Of a DNA stretch of 64,000 bases, positions 9,423-17,492 are shown piece by piece. The stretch is taken from the NCBI GenBank assembly GCA_019262145.1, contig CP076745.1, positions 245,093-309,092 of the forward strand. Direction: 5' to 3'. Position 1 is the stretch's first letter, and every line of letters starts with the position of its first letter. Below the pieces are notes generated by a model. It was not told the origin of the DNA. It searched no databases and saw only the letters and a program-made list of their open reading frames with translations. Position numbers and translations under genes: made by a program. This stretch comes from Candidatus Methanogranum gryphiswaldense (GTDB taxonomy: Archaea > Thermoplasmatota > Thermoplasmata > Methanomassiliicoccales > Methanomethylophilaceae).

Positions 9423-9872
9423 TTACAGATCCTTATCAGAGGCCAGTCTGTCTTTTAGTTCTTCGGTGATCTTGTTAAGTTCCGATTTTATATCTGCAAT
9501 ATCTTCGTCGCTGATCTTAACGCCTTCTCCACGAAGTTTCTCTACTTTGCGTCCGATGCTTATTGTGATACGTTTTTCTTTTTTGAATGCGGCTCTATCT
9601 TGTATTATCTGGATCAGTCCTTTGCCGATGACCGATGAACTTGCAAGGGTCAATGTACACACACAGATCAGGAAAACGCCTGTGAGTATACGATGATCAG
9701 GAGATACGGTGATATCGCCATATCCTACAGTGAAAGCGGATGTGACCACAAAATATACAGAATCGACTGAGGACCATCCTTCTATGTGGGAATACATGAC
9801 AGTACCGAATACTATTACGGCGCATATTATCAAAGACGCGGCCAATATCTGATGGATGACGTCGGATATCAT
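9423..9872 (-). CDS. Two-helix potassium channel subunit (second of tandem pair)
   Basis: 149 residues: TM1 (about 10-30), a pore loop with the selectivity filter TVGYGDI, TM2 (about 62-84), then a charged cytoplasmic tail of about 60 residues predicted helical or coiled coil (EKLRGEGVKISDEDIADIKSELNKI). This is the KcsA-like Ion_trans_2 layout; four subunits make one channel. Its ATG overlaps the stop of the upstream paralogue by 4 bp (ATGA), so the two are translationally coupled. No RCK domain is attached. Confidence 0.85.
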   Translation of the reverse strand: MISDVIHQILAASLIICAVIVFGTVMYSHIEGWSSVDSVYFVVTSAFTVGYGDITVSPDHRILTGVFLICVCTLTLASSSVIGKGLIQIIQDRAAFKKEKRITISIGRKVEKLRGEGVKISDEDIADIKSELNKITEELKDRLASDKDL

Positions 9873-10312
9873 TTTCCATCTTCCTCCATCATCGTCTTTT
9901 TCAGTATCTCGTCAATGATCTCCCTTTGTACATTATTTTTATCAGCCCATCTGTATAGTGCATCTTGCCGTCTTTTTTCTCCTGCTTTTTTAAGGGCATT
10001 CAGTGTTCTGTTCCGACGGGAATATTTTTTGAGGATCCAGGTACCAACGATCGAGACCGACGCGAGGAATCCAGTTATACCGAATATTATGAAGAGTGTT
10101 GTTAGGATCTTACCCGTGTTGGTCACAGGGCATACATCCCCGTAGCCAATGCTGAAAAGGGTCTGTACGGTGAAATAGAAAGAATTGCCGTATGTGAGAC
10201 CTTCCACTAGACTGAACATTATGGTTCCGATAACGATCAAGCATGCAATGTAAGATGCGGCAATTAAAAGCCTGAACGCGGTTTTGGACGATTTTATGTC
10301 CTGGAAACTCAT
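9869..10312 (-). CDS. Two-helix potassium channel subunit (first of tandem pair)
   Basis: About 147 residues from ATG at 10310-10312, which lies 29 nt after a TTTATAA box; an in-frame GTG 13 codons upstream is less likely. TM1 (LLIAASYIACLIVIGTIMFS), pore loop with filter SIGYGDV, TM2 (LFIIFGITGFLASVSIVGTW) and a basic cytoplasmic tail (KKYSRRNRTLNALKKAGEKRR). Homologous to the following gene, with which it shares an ATGA overlap. The differing filters (SIGYGD versus TVGYGD) and tails (basic versus acidic) suggest a heteromeric channel; that is inference. Confidence 0.83.
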   Translation of the reverse strand: MSFQDIKSSKTAFRLLIAASYIACLIVIGTIMFSLVEGLTYGNSFYFTVQTLFSIGYGDVCPVTNTGKILTTLFIIFGITGFLASVSIVGTWILKKYSRRNRTLNALKKAGEKRRQDALYRWADKNNVQREIIDEILKKTMMEEDGK

Positions 10313-10376
10313 GGTACTGAAATCGAAGTATTGGTTATAAATCAGCAACACTTGATATTCGGTACGTTACCGAATC

Positions 10377-11888
10377 TCAGGGCTTTGTCGACTCCAGAAG
10401 TGACTTATTATCCAATTTGGAGAGTTCTTTGACTCTTTCTATGTTCAGATCCATAGCATGTGCCAAACCTAGTCCGTACTCGTGATCTGCGAGATAACAG
10501 TGTGCGGCATGACGGTATTTTATGCTTTTCGATACCGATTTCATATCTGTCGCTGTATTGTTGATCAGTACAGTTCTTTGTTCAGGACTCATGAGTCTAT
10601 AAAGATCTCCGGGTTGGTAGAAGCAATCGTCAGTCACATCGTCTTTCGGTTCATATTTTCCAATGATGCCTGTAAGGTTCATCTGAGGTTCTTCGTATTC
10701 AGGTTGTTCCTTCCACAGACCAAAACTGTTCGGTTCATATCCTTTTGTGGAACCATAATTTCCATCAACACGCATTTGTCCGTCGCGATGGTATGAATTG
10801 ACGGGACATTTGGCTTTGTTAACTGGGATCTGATTGTGATTCACTCCAAGGCGATATCTCTGCGCGTCACCGTATGAGAACAATCTTCCTTGCAACAGTT
10901 TGTCAGGGGATAGTCCTATTCCAGGTACCAGGTGCGCCGGGTTGAACGCGGCTTGTTCTACTTCTGCAAAGTAATTCTCTGGATTTCTATTGAGTTCAAG
11001 GACACCGACCTCCATCATAGGGAATTCTTTATGTTTCCACACCTTTGTTATATCGAATGGGTTCTCCCTGTAACAATTGGCTTGTTCTTCGGTCATGATC
11101 TGGAAGTACAGGGTCCAACGAGGGAATTCCTTTCTTTCTATCGCTTCGTAAAGGTCCCTTTGATTACTTTCTCTGTCCTTACCGATGATCTCTGCTGCTT
11201 CCTCATTTGTTATGTTCTTAATACCCTGTTGTGTCTTAAAGTGGAATTTTACCCAAAAACGTTCATTATCCTTGTTGATAAGGCTGTAGGTGTGGCTTCC
11301 GAATCCATGCATATGTCTGAAAGATGCAGGTATTCCACGGTCGGACATCACTATCGTGACCTGATGTAAGGCCTCAGGGAGGGAAGACCAGAAATCCCAA
11401 TTGCTTTCCGCAGAATGCATATTGGTCCGGGGATCGCGTTTTACGACATGATTCAGGTCTGAGAAGTGATGGGCATCTCTTATGAAGAATACAGGCGTAT
11501 TGTTACCTACAAGGTCCCAGTTTCCCTCTTCAGTGTAATATTTCATTGCAAATCCACGAATGTCCCTTTCAGCATCCGCTGCACCGCGTTCTCCTGCAAC
11601 GGTGGAGAATCTGACGAAAACTTCGGTCTTCTTTCCATTTTCAAAAACCTTTGCTTTGGTGTATTTCGAGACATCATGTGTTGCGGTAAAAGTACCGAAT
11701 GCTCCGCTGCCTTTTGCATGCATTCTGCGTTCAGGGATCACTTCCCTATCGAAATGTGCTAATTTCTCTACTAACCACAGGTCTTGCATGACGAGTGGCC
11801 CTCTGGGCCCTGCGGTAGCTGAATTTTGGTTGTTGGTCACAGGTGAACCGACCTCTGTGGTCAGTTTGTTAGTTTTGTCATCAGTCAT
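10377..11888 (-). CDS. katA: Haem catalase (monofunctional, small-subunit type)
   Basis: 503 residues from the ATG at 11886-11888, preceded by a good ribosome site (GGATGTGAT, 4 nt spacing); an ORF start 12 codons upstream lacks one. Catalytic His in [15 protein letters not shown], the distal region [30 protein letters not shown] with the Asn region, and the proximal haem Tyr motif [14 protein letters not shown] are all intact. Converts hydrogen peroxide to water and oxygen. Unexpected in a strict anaerobe and closest in appearance to bacterial clade-3 catalases, so horizontal acquisition is likely. Divergent from a small ORF at 11985. Confidence 0.95.
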   Translation of the reverse strand: MTDDKTNKLTTEVGSPVTNNQNSATAGPRGPLVMQDLWLVEKLAHFDREVIPERRMHAKGSGAFGTFTATHDVSKYTKAKVFENGKKTEVFVRFSTVAGERGAADAERDIRGFAMKYYTEEGNWDLVGNNTPVFFIRDAHHFSDLNHVVKRDPRTNMHSAESNWDFWSSLPEALHQVTIVMSDRGIPASFRHMHGFGSHTYSLINKDNERFWVKFHFKTQQGIKNITNEEAAEIIGKDRESNQRDLYEAIERKEFPRWTLYFQIMTEEQANCYRENPFDITKVWKHKEFPMMEVGVLELNRNPENYFAEVEQAAFNPAHLVPGIGLSPDKLLQGRLFSYGDAQRYRLGVNHNQIPVNKAKCPVNSYHRDGQMRVDGNYGSTKGYEPNSFGLWKEQPEYEEPQMNLTGIIGKYEPKDDVTDDCFYQPGDLYRLMSPEQRTVLINNTATDMKSVSKSIKYRHAAHCYLADHEYGLGLAHAMDLNIERVKELSKLDNKSLLESTKP

Positions 11889-11984
11889 GTTATCACATCC
11901 AAATGGCCGGAGGTCCAACCGCATTATACATCCGGGTCCAATCTATTTAATAGACACGGAAAACCTATCTATTTGTGGAGAAAA

Positions 11985-12200
11985 ATGAACAGCGATAATT
12001 CTGATAGGATATACAGGGAAATATTGGACATCATGTCCAAAATGTCAAAGGAGTCTTCTCCCGGGGAAATGCTTGACGGCTTAGTTAATGCAACGGCAGA
12101 TGTGATAGTCGGTACAAGTCAGAGACCGGAGGTTACAGCTCAGGAATTCTGCGATAGCTTGAGGATGATCGTAGGTCAAATGGCAGGCATCAAAGATTGA
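11985..12200 (+). CDS. Small protein of unknown function, divergent from catalase
   Basis: 71 residues from the ATG at 11985; a TATTTAAT element lies about 40 nt upstream and a GGAGA sequence just before the ATG. Acidic and Met/Ser rich, predicted helical, no recognised motif and no membrane segment. It shares an upstream region of about 100 bp with the catalase gene. Confidence 0.55.
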   Translation: MNSDNSDRIYREILDIMSKMSKESSPGEMLDGLVNATADVIVGTSQRPEVTAQEFCDSLRMIVGQMAGIKD

Positions 12201-12278
12201 TCCAACGTTTCCATATCGATCAATAAATAATTTAGCTCCAAGGAATCGTTTATATCATATTACGTTCGTGTTCTATCG

Positions 12279-12902
12279 ATGGAACTGAGATTCAGGGAAT
12301 TCAAAAAAAGCGATATACCGTCCATGGTGGAGATCGTGCGTCTTACTTGGGACCTCCACGAATATGAAGTCACTCCGGAGCAGGAGCGCCTCCTCGATGA
12401 ATCGTATCTTATGAGTCTCATGGTCCGCAGTGTTTACATCCGTATAGCTGAGATCGACGGAGAGGTCGCAGGATACATCATGGGTGGCGTCAGGGGCGAT
12501 CTCGTGGAGAAAGCATCCGAATATCAAAGGACGATGGATGCAGATATGAAAAAGATGGACGGATCGATCGAGACCCGGCTTCTAATGAAGGATATGCGGG
12601 CGATATACGAAGCGGATGAGGCCCTTTTGAGAATGTGCGACGGTTATGATTTTGATTGCGAATTGGTAATGTTCATAATACATCCAGAAAAGAAGGGAAA
12701 GGGAATAGGTCACAGACTTCTCGCAGATCTTCTCGATTATCTGCGTTCAAGAAAATGCAGAAGGATGTTCCTGTTCACAGATTGGTTCTGCGATGTGGAG
12801 GTCTACAGTCATATGGGATATGTGCAAAGGGCATCCATCGTGATCGAACAGGGTCGGGAAGGAAAGGAATACCCCTTTTACATTTTCAGCACGGACCTTT
12901 GA
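12279..12902 (+). CDS. GNAT-family N-acetyltransferase
   Basis: 207 residues. The GNAT fold shows as LRFREFKKSDIPSMVEI at the N-terminus and the acetyl-CoA loop HPEKKGKGIGHRLL (Q/RxxGxG/A type) around residues 132-145, followed by FTDWFCDVEVYSHMGY and a C-terminal strand. A central insertion (about residues 70-115) distinguishes it from minimal members. TATA TTTATATCA lies about 30 nt before the ATG, predicting a leaderless message. Acceptor substrate unknown. It abuts the convergent hexapeptide acetyltransferase with no gap. Confidence 0.85.
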   Translation: MELRFREFKKSDIPSMVEIVRLTWDLHEYEVTPEQERLLDESYLMSLMVRSVYIRIAEIDGEVAGYIMGGVRGDLVEKASEYQRTMDADMKKMDGSIETRLLMKDMRAIYEADEALLRMCDGYDFDCELVMFIIHPEKKGKGIGHRLLADLLDYLRSRKCRRMFLFTDWFCDVEVYSHMGYVQRASIVIEQGREGKEYPFYIFSTDL

Positions 12903-13466
12903 TCATCTCTTTATCGATACAGCGGGATTACCTGCATATACGGAGTTTGTAGGCACGTCCTTGGTGACGACGGAGCCTGCGCCGATTATGGAACCATCAC
13001 CTATCGTCACGCCCGGAACCACGGTCACACCTGCTCCGAACCATACATCGTTGCCAACGGTTATCGGTTTTCCTGCAACCCTCATGTCCCGGCGTTCGAT
13101 AGGGTCCTTTGGATGAGTGGCTGTAACAAGTTGACATCCAGGGCCGATCATTGTATGGTCTCCTATTGAGATCGTCGCCGTGTCCAGGAAAGTGCATTTA
13201 TAATTGACTAGCACTGATTTTCCTAATTTGATGTTGAATCCAAGGTCGCAATGGAACGGAGCAAGGATGATGGTATTTTCATCGACCTCATATCCGACGA
13301 TCTTTGACAACAATTCCCTCATGCCATCTCTGTCTTTGAAGGATGTGTTGTATTCCATCAGCATCCTGCTGCATCTTTGGATACCTTTGAAATACTCTGG
13401 GAAGTCCTCGTCGTATACTCCAACCCATTCGTTATCCTTCAAACGGTCCCATACGGTCCTTGTCAT
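12903..13466 (-). CDS. Maltose/galactoside-type O-acetyltransferase (hexapeptide repeat)
   Basis: 187 residues, normal size of the Maa/LacA/NodL family. N-terminal Mac domain (FPEYFKGIQRCSRMLMEYN), then left-handed beta-helix repeats: YKCTFLDTATISIGDHTMIGPGCQLVT and VWFGAGVTVVPGVTIGDGSIIGAGSVVTKDVP. The conserved ATHP supplies the catalytic His. It transfers acetyl groups from acetyl-CoA to sugars or related hydroxyls; the physiological acceptor is unknown. Confidence 0.88.
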   Translation of the reverse strand: MTRTVWDRLKDNEWVGVYDEDFPEYFKGIQRCSRMLMEYNTSFKDRDGMRELLSKIVGYEVDENTIILAPFHCDLGFNIKLGKSVLVNYKCTFLDTATISIGDHTMIGPGCQLVTATHPKDPIERRDMRVAGKPITVGNDVWFGAGVTVVPGVTIGDGSIIGAGSVVTKDVPTNSVYAGNPAVSIKR

Positions 13467-13570
13467 GAACGTTCAATTAGATTTCTTGCTCATTAAGATT
13501 GCGAATGTTTCACTCTCGTGGTTCCATCTTCGACCAGTGAGCATTGGATAGTTGAACAATGTAGATATGT

Positions 13571-14089
13571 TTAGATCATTGGTAGTTTAACTCTTTCGCT
13601 CGCAAATGAGAAACCGATGTATAATGACAATATTGTGCTTAGTATACAGAATATCCCTCCCGCAAGGCATGTCCCGTCGTCTGCTGTACCAAATATGAAT
13701 CTGCTTATCAGATTGAATGCTATGAAGACCAATAGCAGAGATACCAATAACGATCTATTATTGGATAGGAACATGACAGTTGCGAGAATGAGGTACCCCA
13801 CAGCAAGTATGATCAGAGTTATGTCTCTGTTCGAGGTCAATGTTACTCCGGCGGCTATGAGGAATAGGAGTCCGTTGATCATGAAAAGTGCAGGAGTGGA
13901 GTCTTCTTTTTTGAGACAGAACATGAGGATACCTATGATTAACATAGCGGCTCCCCCGTAGACTCTGAAAGATTGTACAGTATTCACGGATATAGAAGAA
14001 GGTAATAGGCAAAAACTTGCTAAAGTGAGCATCAATATGCCGAGAATCAAATATCCCGCAGATGTAATGTAGTCCGAGTTTTCAGGCAT
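13571..14089 (-). CDS. Six-helix membrane protein, unknown function
   Basis: 172 residues dominated by hydrophobic segments, about six transmembrane helices (for example residues 10-27, 37-56, 67-83, 90-106, 112-131 and 140-160). No charged catalytic motif. The even spacing recalls HdeD/DUF308-like membrane proteins, but I cannot confirm this. Monocistronic between the sugar acetyltransferase and the Lys-rich peptide gene. Confidence 0.65.
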   Translation of the reverse strand: MPENSDYITSAGYLILGILMLTLASFCLLPSSISVNTVQSFRVYGGAAMLIIGILMFCLKKEDSTPALFMINGLLFLIAAGVTLTSNRDITLIILAVGYLILATVMFLSNNRSLLVSLLLVFIAFNLISRFIFGTADDGTCLAGGIFCILSTILSLYIGFSFASERVKLPMI

Positions 14090-14226
14090 GGAGGATAATA
14101 TCTTAGTCTGGATATGAATTTGACGGTAGAATGCTTTTTGTTAATCGGGTAAGACGTAACATCGAGAGAACAAAAATAAAAGAAGAGAAAATTAAGACGT
14201 TTTACATGCTCGGGCAAAGGCCCAAA

Positions 14227-14310
14227 TCATTTCTTCTTTGCGGGCTTTGCGGGCTCTGCTTTCTTTGCGGGCTCTGCCTTTTTCTCGTCTTTCTTGACAA
14301 CTGCTACCAT
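14227..14310 (-). CDS. 27-residue Lys/Ala/Pro-rich basic peptide
   Basis: Read directly; too short for ordinary gene callers. ATG at 14308-14310 is preceded by GAGGTGA with 5 nt spacing, one of the best ribosome sites in the window; stop TGA at 14227-14229. The peptide begins MVAVVKKDEKK and then carries two KAEPAK-type repeats and a polylysine tail, very like the C-terminal tail of histone H1 or HU-like basic proteins. It may bind nucleic acid or polyanions. The long AT-rich upstream region suggests strong independent transcription. Evidence: ribosome site, repeat structure, proper stop. Confidence 0.6.
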   Translation of the reverse strand: MVAVVKKDEKKAEPAKKAEPAKPAKKK

Positions 14311-14924
14311 AAGTTTCACCTCTTTTAATAGTAATATTGTATCTGTTTAACGTCCGTATTAATACTTTTCTGGTACGTTATTTTAATATATTCAATTAGG
14401 TTTAAATCATGATCATATGATTTATATGTTTACTGATTTTTGATTAATTGAGAATTAAATTTTTTTTTCTCTGTTCATTGGATCGAATTAAGACGTTAAA
14501 TGTGTTAAGCTTTATTTGTTTTAATTTGTTGAAATAGAACAATATTCTTTATCAAATCGGTGTAAAAAATCGTTATATTTTTTTGTTATAGTAAGTAAAT
14601 CAAGATTTAATTCATTAATGATGTTACATATTATTGCTTCTTTTTAAACATAATTTTATTCTTTTTTGGATCTTATTGCATATAATCCAGATATTTTTAT
14701 TTAATTTTATTCTCTCTTAAATAAATGTATGATCTAGTTTCTTTATTAATAAAGGATTTTAATAATATCGGTCTAATTGTTATAGCATGCCAGACTTTTT
14801 TTATTGATGTAATAAAATATCTATTTTTGCGTTTATATATTACATATTTCTGAGCAAAATCGTTAAAAAACAAGACAAAAAACAGTACCTAATGTCGTTA
14901 ATATGTACAATTTGAAAATATAGG
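14311..14924. other. AT-rich gene-free region
   Basis: About 600 bp with very high A+T and no credible reading frame on either strand. It holds many T-runs and TATA-like words (TTTAAAT, ATTTTAATATATT, TTTATATATTAC), the 5' region of the basic-peptide gene at its left end and the region just beyond tRNA-Tyr at its right end. Termination of the tRNA transcript and promoter function for the small gene are likely. I saw no tandem repeat, CRISPR unit or obvious structured RNA. Confidence 0.6.
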
Positions 14925-15036
14925 TGGTCCCCACTCCCTGATTTGAACAGGGGACCTGCTGATTTCAGCGGCTGTATCGGATCTCTCCGAGAACACTCTA
15001 CAGTCAGCCGCTCTAGCCAGTCTGAGCTAAGTGGGG
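14925..15036 (-). tRNA. tRNA-Tyr (GTA) with a 34-nt intron
   Basis: Cloverleaf read on the minus strand: acceptor CCCCACT/AGTGGGG, D arm GCTC/GAGC, anticodon stem GCTGA/TCAGC, T arm CCCTG/CAGGG with TTCAAAT loop, discriminator A and encoded CCA (14925-14927). The anticodon GTA is at 14999-15001. The intron occupies 14964-14997, after position 37, the canonical archaeal site that is cut by the splicing endonuclease through a bulge-helix-bulge fold. First base pair C1-G72 and A73 are the archaeal TyrRS identity elements. A TTTTAAATAG box sits about 35 nt upstream of the 5' end. Confidence 0.95.
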
Positions 15037-15248
15037 ACGAGACATGATTATGGCAACTCTATTTAAAATTAATGGCTACTAGCTTGCATAGTCACTGATT
15101 CAAATCATCAGCATTCTGTTTTTTGTGTGTGTTTGATACAAATGTTGCTAATATAGTGTATATTAGTTAAGAACTTTATTTGAAATCGGCATTCTAAATG
15201 TAATCCAGACGGACGTTGTGTTAATAAAAAGACAGACCCTTAATCAGT

Positions 15249-15992
15249 TCAACCGATGTAATTAAGGTCCTCGTGCTTGATCTGCGCCTCGACCTCTTTC
15301 ACCTTTGCCGTAAGGGCATTTATCTGTTCGGTCTTCTCTTGGAGGTCCTGAAGGTCGAACTCCACGTTCAGCATCTTCATAAGTATCTCTACAATGGCCT
15401 TGGCGGCCTTATGATCCACAAAGAATCCCGAGGTCTCACTCATCAAGCAGATCGAGTCTATGCTGTACATCTTTCCGAATCCTATGAGGAGTCCTGCAGC
15501 CCCGATGATGCCTGCCTGAGGATCGTTAGGTGAGAACACGACGCCGTATTCAGCGAACTCAGGTTTTATGTCGGCTTTGGATACTGCGCCCAATACACGG
15601 GGTTCGTCGACCATAGCGCCCGTACCGTATCCTCCCAGTGTGATGATCCTGGTGACCCCCATTTCCATTAGGATGTCCATAACGCTTTGTGCAAGATAGA
15701 ATTGTCCTTCCGGCGTAGAGCCCTGATGGTCTCCTCTGAGGAATATGGTGTCCCTGCCGTTTATGTTGGAGTACCAAAGTTCGTTGCAAGCCATGCTGAT
15801 GACGCATTGATCGTCCAATATGACCTGTGGCGGGAAATCTTCGGCGAATATGGTGGCAAATTTCTTTGCTTTGGTGGTATCAGCTATAAAATCACCTGCA
15901 ACCTTCCCAACGTTGCCTATGCCGGGAAGTGCTTCGATAAAAAAAGGGTCTTTGAGTATAGGTTTGGAATCATATCTTATGATACTTGCCAT
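15249..15992 (-). CDS. PAC2-family protein (proteasome assembly chaperone-like)
   Basis: About 247 residues. PAC2 family features: LPGIGNVGKVAGDFIADT near the N-terminus, TIFLRGDHQGSTPEGQFYLAQSVMDI, GGYGTGAMVDEPRVLGAV and GAAGLLIGFGK. Archaeal members resemble eukaryotic PAC2 but their role is not settled; some bind proteasome or act like ATP-grasp-associated proteins. Ends with a coiled coil (LQDLQEKTEQINALTAKVKEVEAQIK). The start overlaps the end of nop10 by about 23 nt, placing it last in the L44e operon. A GTG/ATG start three codons upstream is possible. Confidence 0.85.
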   Translation of the reverse strand: MASIIRYDSKPILKDPFFIEALPGIGNVGKVAGDFIADTTKAKKFATIFAEDFPPQVILDDQCVISMACNELWYSNINGRDTIFLRGDHQGSTPEGQFYLAQSVMDILMEMGVTRIITLGGYGTGAMVDEPRVLGAVSKADIKPEFAEYGVVFSPNDPQAGIIGAAGLLIGFGKMYSIDSICLMSETSGFFVDHKAAKAIVEILMKMLNVEFDLQDLQEKTEQINALTAKVKEVEAQIKHEDLNYIG

Positions 15993-16158
15993 TTTCCCCA
16001 TACTCCTGTTTTATTGCTGTTCTCCTGTAGCTTCCATAATTATCATCTGGTGAGAATTTCATCGGCACCGGACAAATGGTTTCTGAAAGGCATACAGGAC
16101 AAACAGACTTAAGGGTGTATCTCCCGCATTTGGTACATTTTTTGAGATTGGATCTCAT
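15970..16158 (-). CDS. nop10: H/ACA ribonucleoprotein subunit Nop10
   Basis: 62 residues, standard Nop10 size. N-terminal zinc ribbon with CTKCGRYTL and CPVCLSET, then the conserved linker PMKFSPDDNYGSYRR. Part of the box H/ACA RNP (with Cbf5, Gar1 and L7Ae), which makes pseudouridine in rRNA. Starts directly after aIF2alpha and overlaps the PAC2 gene; this order is widely conserved in archaea. Confidence 0.95.
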   Translation of the reverse strand: MRSNLKKCTKCGRYTLKSVCPVCLSETICPVPMKFSPDDNYGSYRRTAIKQEYGENGKYHKI

Positions 16159-16159
16159 A

Positions 16160-16942
16160 TCACTTGCTCTCGCGTTTGAGAGCGGCCGTACCGCCTGTGG
16201 AGGTCAATGATTTGATTGCTTCGTTAGCGACCTTTTTCATGACGTCTTCTGCTTCTTTGTATTCGGTGGCTACGACAACCACTCTGTATCTGGGCGAACC
16301 CACACAGGTGATCTCCACGTTCATACCGTCCGCTGCAGCAAGTCCGGCCATGAGAGCTGTTTTGATATGCTCTACGCCATCAGGTGCAGCTGACGTCATT
16401 TCTAGGACACCGTCTATCTGTACGAACGGTGGGGTCACGTTCTCTTTCGCGACCTCTATGAAAATATCCAACCAGGTTCCGGTGAATTCTTCTTTGAATT
16501 CCTCGGGAGAAGCAACTACGTGCTCGAAAGCGCTGTAAAGCGTCTCGTAAGCTTCCAGCAATTCGTTCCCGAAAAGATCATAGGTGTCATCGATACTAAT
16601 GGACATCCTCTCTGCGACGATCTCCATGAGCTTCTCAGCCTTCTTTTCATTCTTCCATTGCTGTATCTTTTCTCTCTTCTGGTGCTCGTTAACGGATTTT
16701 AAGGAAAGGTCGATATGACCTTTTTGTGAATCTACGCCCAGAACTTTACAGACGATCTTCTGACCTTCTCTGATGAAGTCTCTGATGTACTTTACCCAGC
16801 CAGTAGCAACATCCCTGACATGGACGAAACCTTCCTTTTCGTCGTACTCGTCCAGTGTAACGAAGGCACCGAAGTTCTTCACACTTTTAACAGTGCAAAC
16901 GACCAGTTCTCCGTTCTCGGGAAAGCCTTTGGCTCTTGACAT
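16160..16942 (-). CDS. Translation initiation factor aIF2 subunit alpha
   Basis: 260 residues. N-terminal S1/OB domain (GELVVCTVKSVKNFGAFVTLDEYDEKEGFVHVRDV, about residues 11-45), then the helical domain and the C-terminal alpha/beta domain (ITCVGSPRYRVVVVATEYKEAEDVM). With beta and gamma it forms aIF2, which brings initiator Met-tRNA to the small ribosomal subunit. Its start codon overlaps the S27e stop; nop10 follows immediately. The beta subunit is encoded separately at 59872. Confidence 0.95.
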   Translation of the reverse strand: MSRAKGFPENGELVVCTVKSVKNFGAFVTLDEYDEKEGFVHVRDVATGWVKYIRDFIREGQKIVCKVLGVDSQKGHIDLSLKSVNEHQKREKIQQWKNEKKAEKLMEIVAERMSISIDDTYDLFGNELLEAYETLYSAFEHVVASPEEFKEEFTGTWLDIFIEVAKENVTPPFVQIDGVLEMTSAAPDGVEHIKTALMAGLAAADGMNVEITCVGSPRYRVVVVATEYKEAEDVMKKVANEAIKSLTSTGGTAALKRESK

Positions 16943-17109
16943 CAGCCGACAACCTCAGTCACTTCGCCTCTGATCTCGCCGACACCGCCTTTTGGTGTTA
17001 CGAGTACAGAGTTGCAGACGTGGCAGGTAACTTTTGTTGCTGCTTTTCTGAAGACAATTTGTTCGTTCCCGCAATCGGGACATTTGACCTTGATGAAATC
17101 GTTAACCAT
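16942..17109 (-). CDS. rps27e: 30S ribosomal protein S27e
   Basis: 55 residues from the ATG at 17107-17109. Zinc ribbon with CPDCGNEQIVF and CHVCNSVLVTPKGG is diagnostic. The frame extends 25 codons upstream without a suitable start context, so the internal ATG with the GAGTGAT-like site within the end of L44e is chosen. Tightly packed between L44e and aIF2alpha. Confidence 0.95.
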   Translation of the reverse strand: MVNDFIKVKCPDCGNEQIVFRKAATKVTCHVCNSVLVTPKGGVGEIRGEVTEVVG

Positions 17110-17114
17110 GAAAA

Positions 17115-17393
17115 TCACTCCGTGAGCTCGAATTTCTTCGCTCTTATACATGAGGTGAGATGTGCTTTCTTGCAGGTCTCGCATCTGTATCTTATGTTTA
17201 CCCTCTTTGTGGGTTTCTCTCTTCCTTCTGGTTTAGGCCTGGGGAAACCTCCGTAACCAGCTGTTACGGCTCTGAATCTCCTCTGACCCCATTTGAGCTC
17301 GCTTGCCTTCTTCTTCTTGACCCTCTCCACACTGTGTGCGGTGTGGGTCTTGCAGTAAGGACAATATGTTTTGATCGTTCTGGGCATCTTCAT
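17115..17393 (-). CDS. rpl44e: 50S ribosomal protein L44e
   Basis: 92 residues starting MKMPRTIKTYCPYC. GGTGAT lies 4 nt before this ATG; a second ATG two codons on is possible. Zinc-binding CPYC and CETC pairs and the basic stretch VKKKKASELKWGQRR are typical of L44e in the E-site of the large subunit. First gene of the L44e-S27e-aIF2alpha-Nop10-PAC2 operon. Confidence 0.95.
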   Translation of the reverse strand: MKMPRTIKTYCPYCKTHTAHSVERVKKKKASELKWGQRRFRAVTAGYGGFPRPKPEGREKPTKRVNIRYRCETCKKAHLTSCIRAKKFELTE

Positions 17394-17492
17394 ATATATC
17401 ACCTGAAGTATGAATCGTTGCTAATAATGAGGTTATATAAAAACTGTACTCTATTTTCCCTACCTTTTTATAGTGCGCGAATTAAGTACAAA

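Noticed and set aside
14131-14328. 65-codon plus-strand frame rich in Cys/Leu/Gly
   Set aside because: Antisense to the Lys/Ala/Pro peptide gene; its repetitive composition is the mirror of those codons and it lacks a ribosome site.
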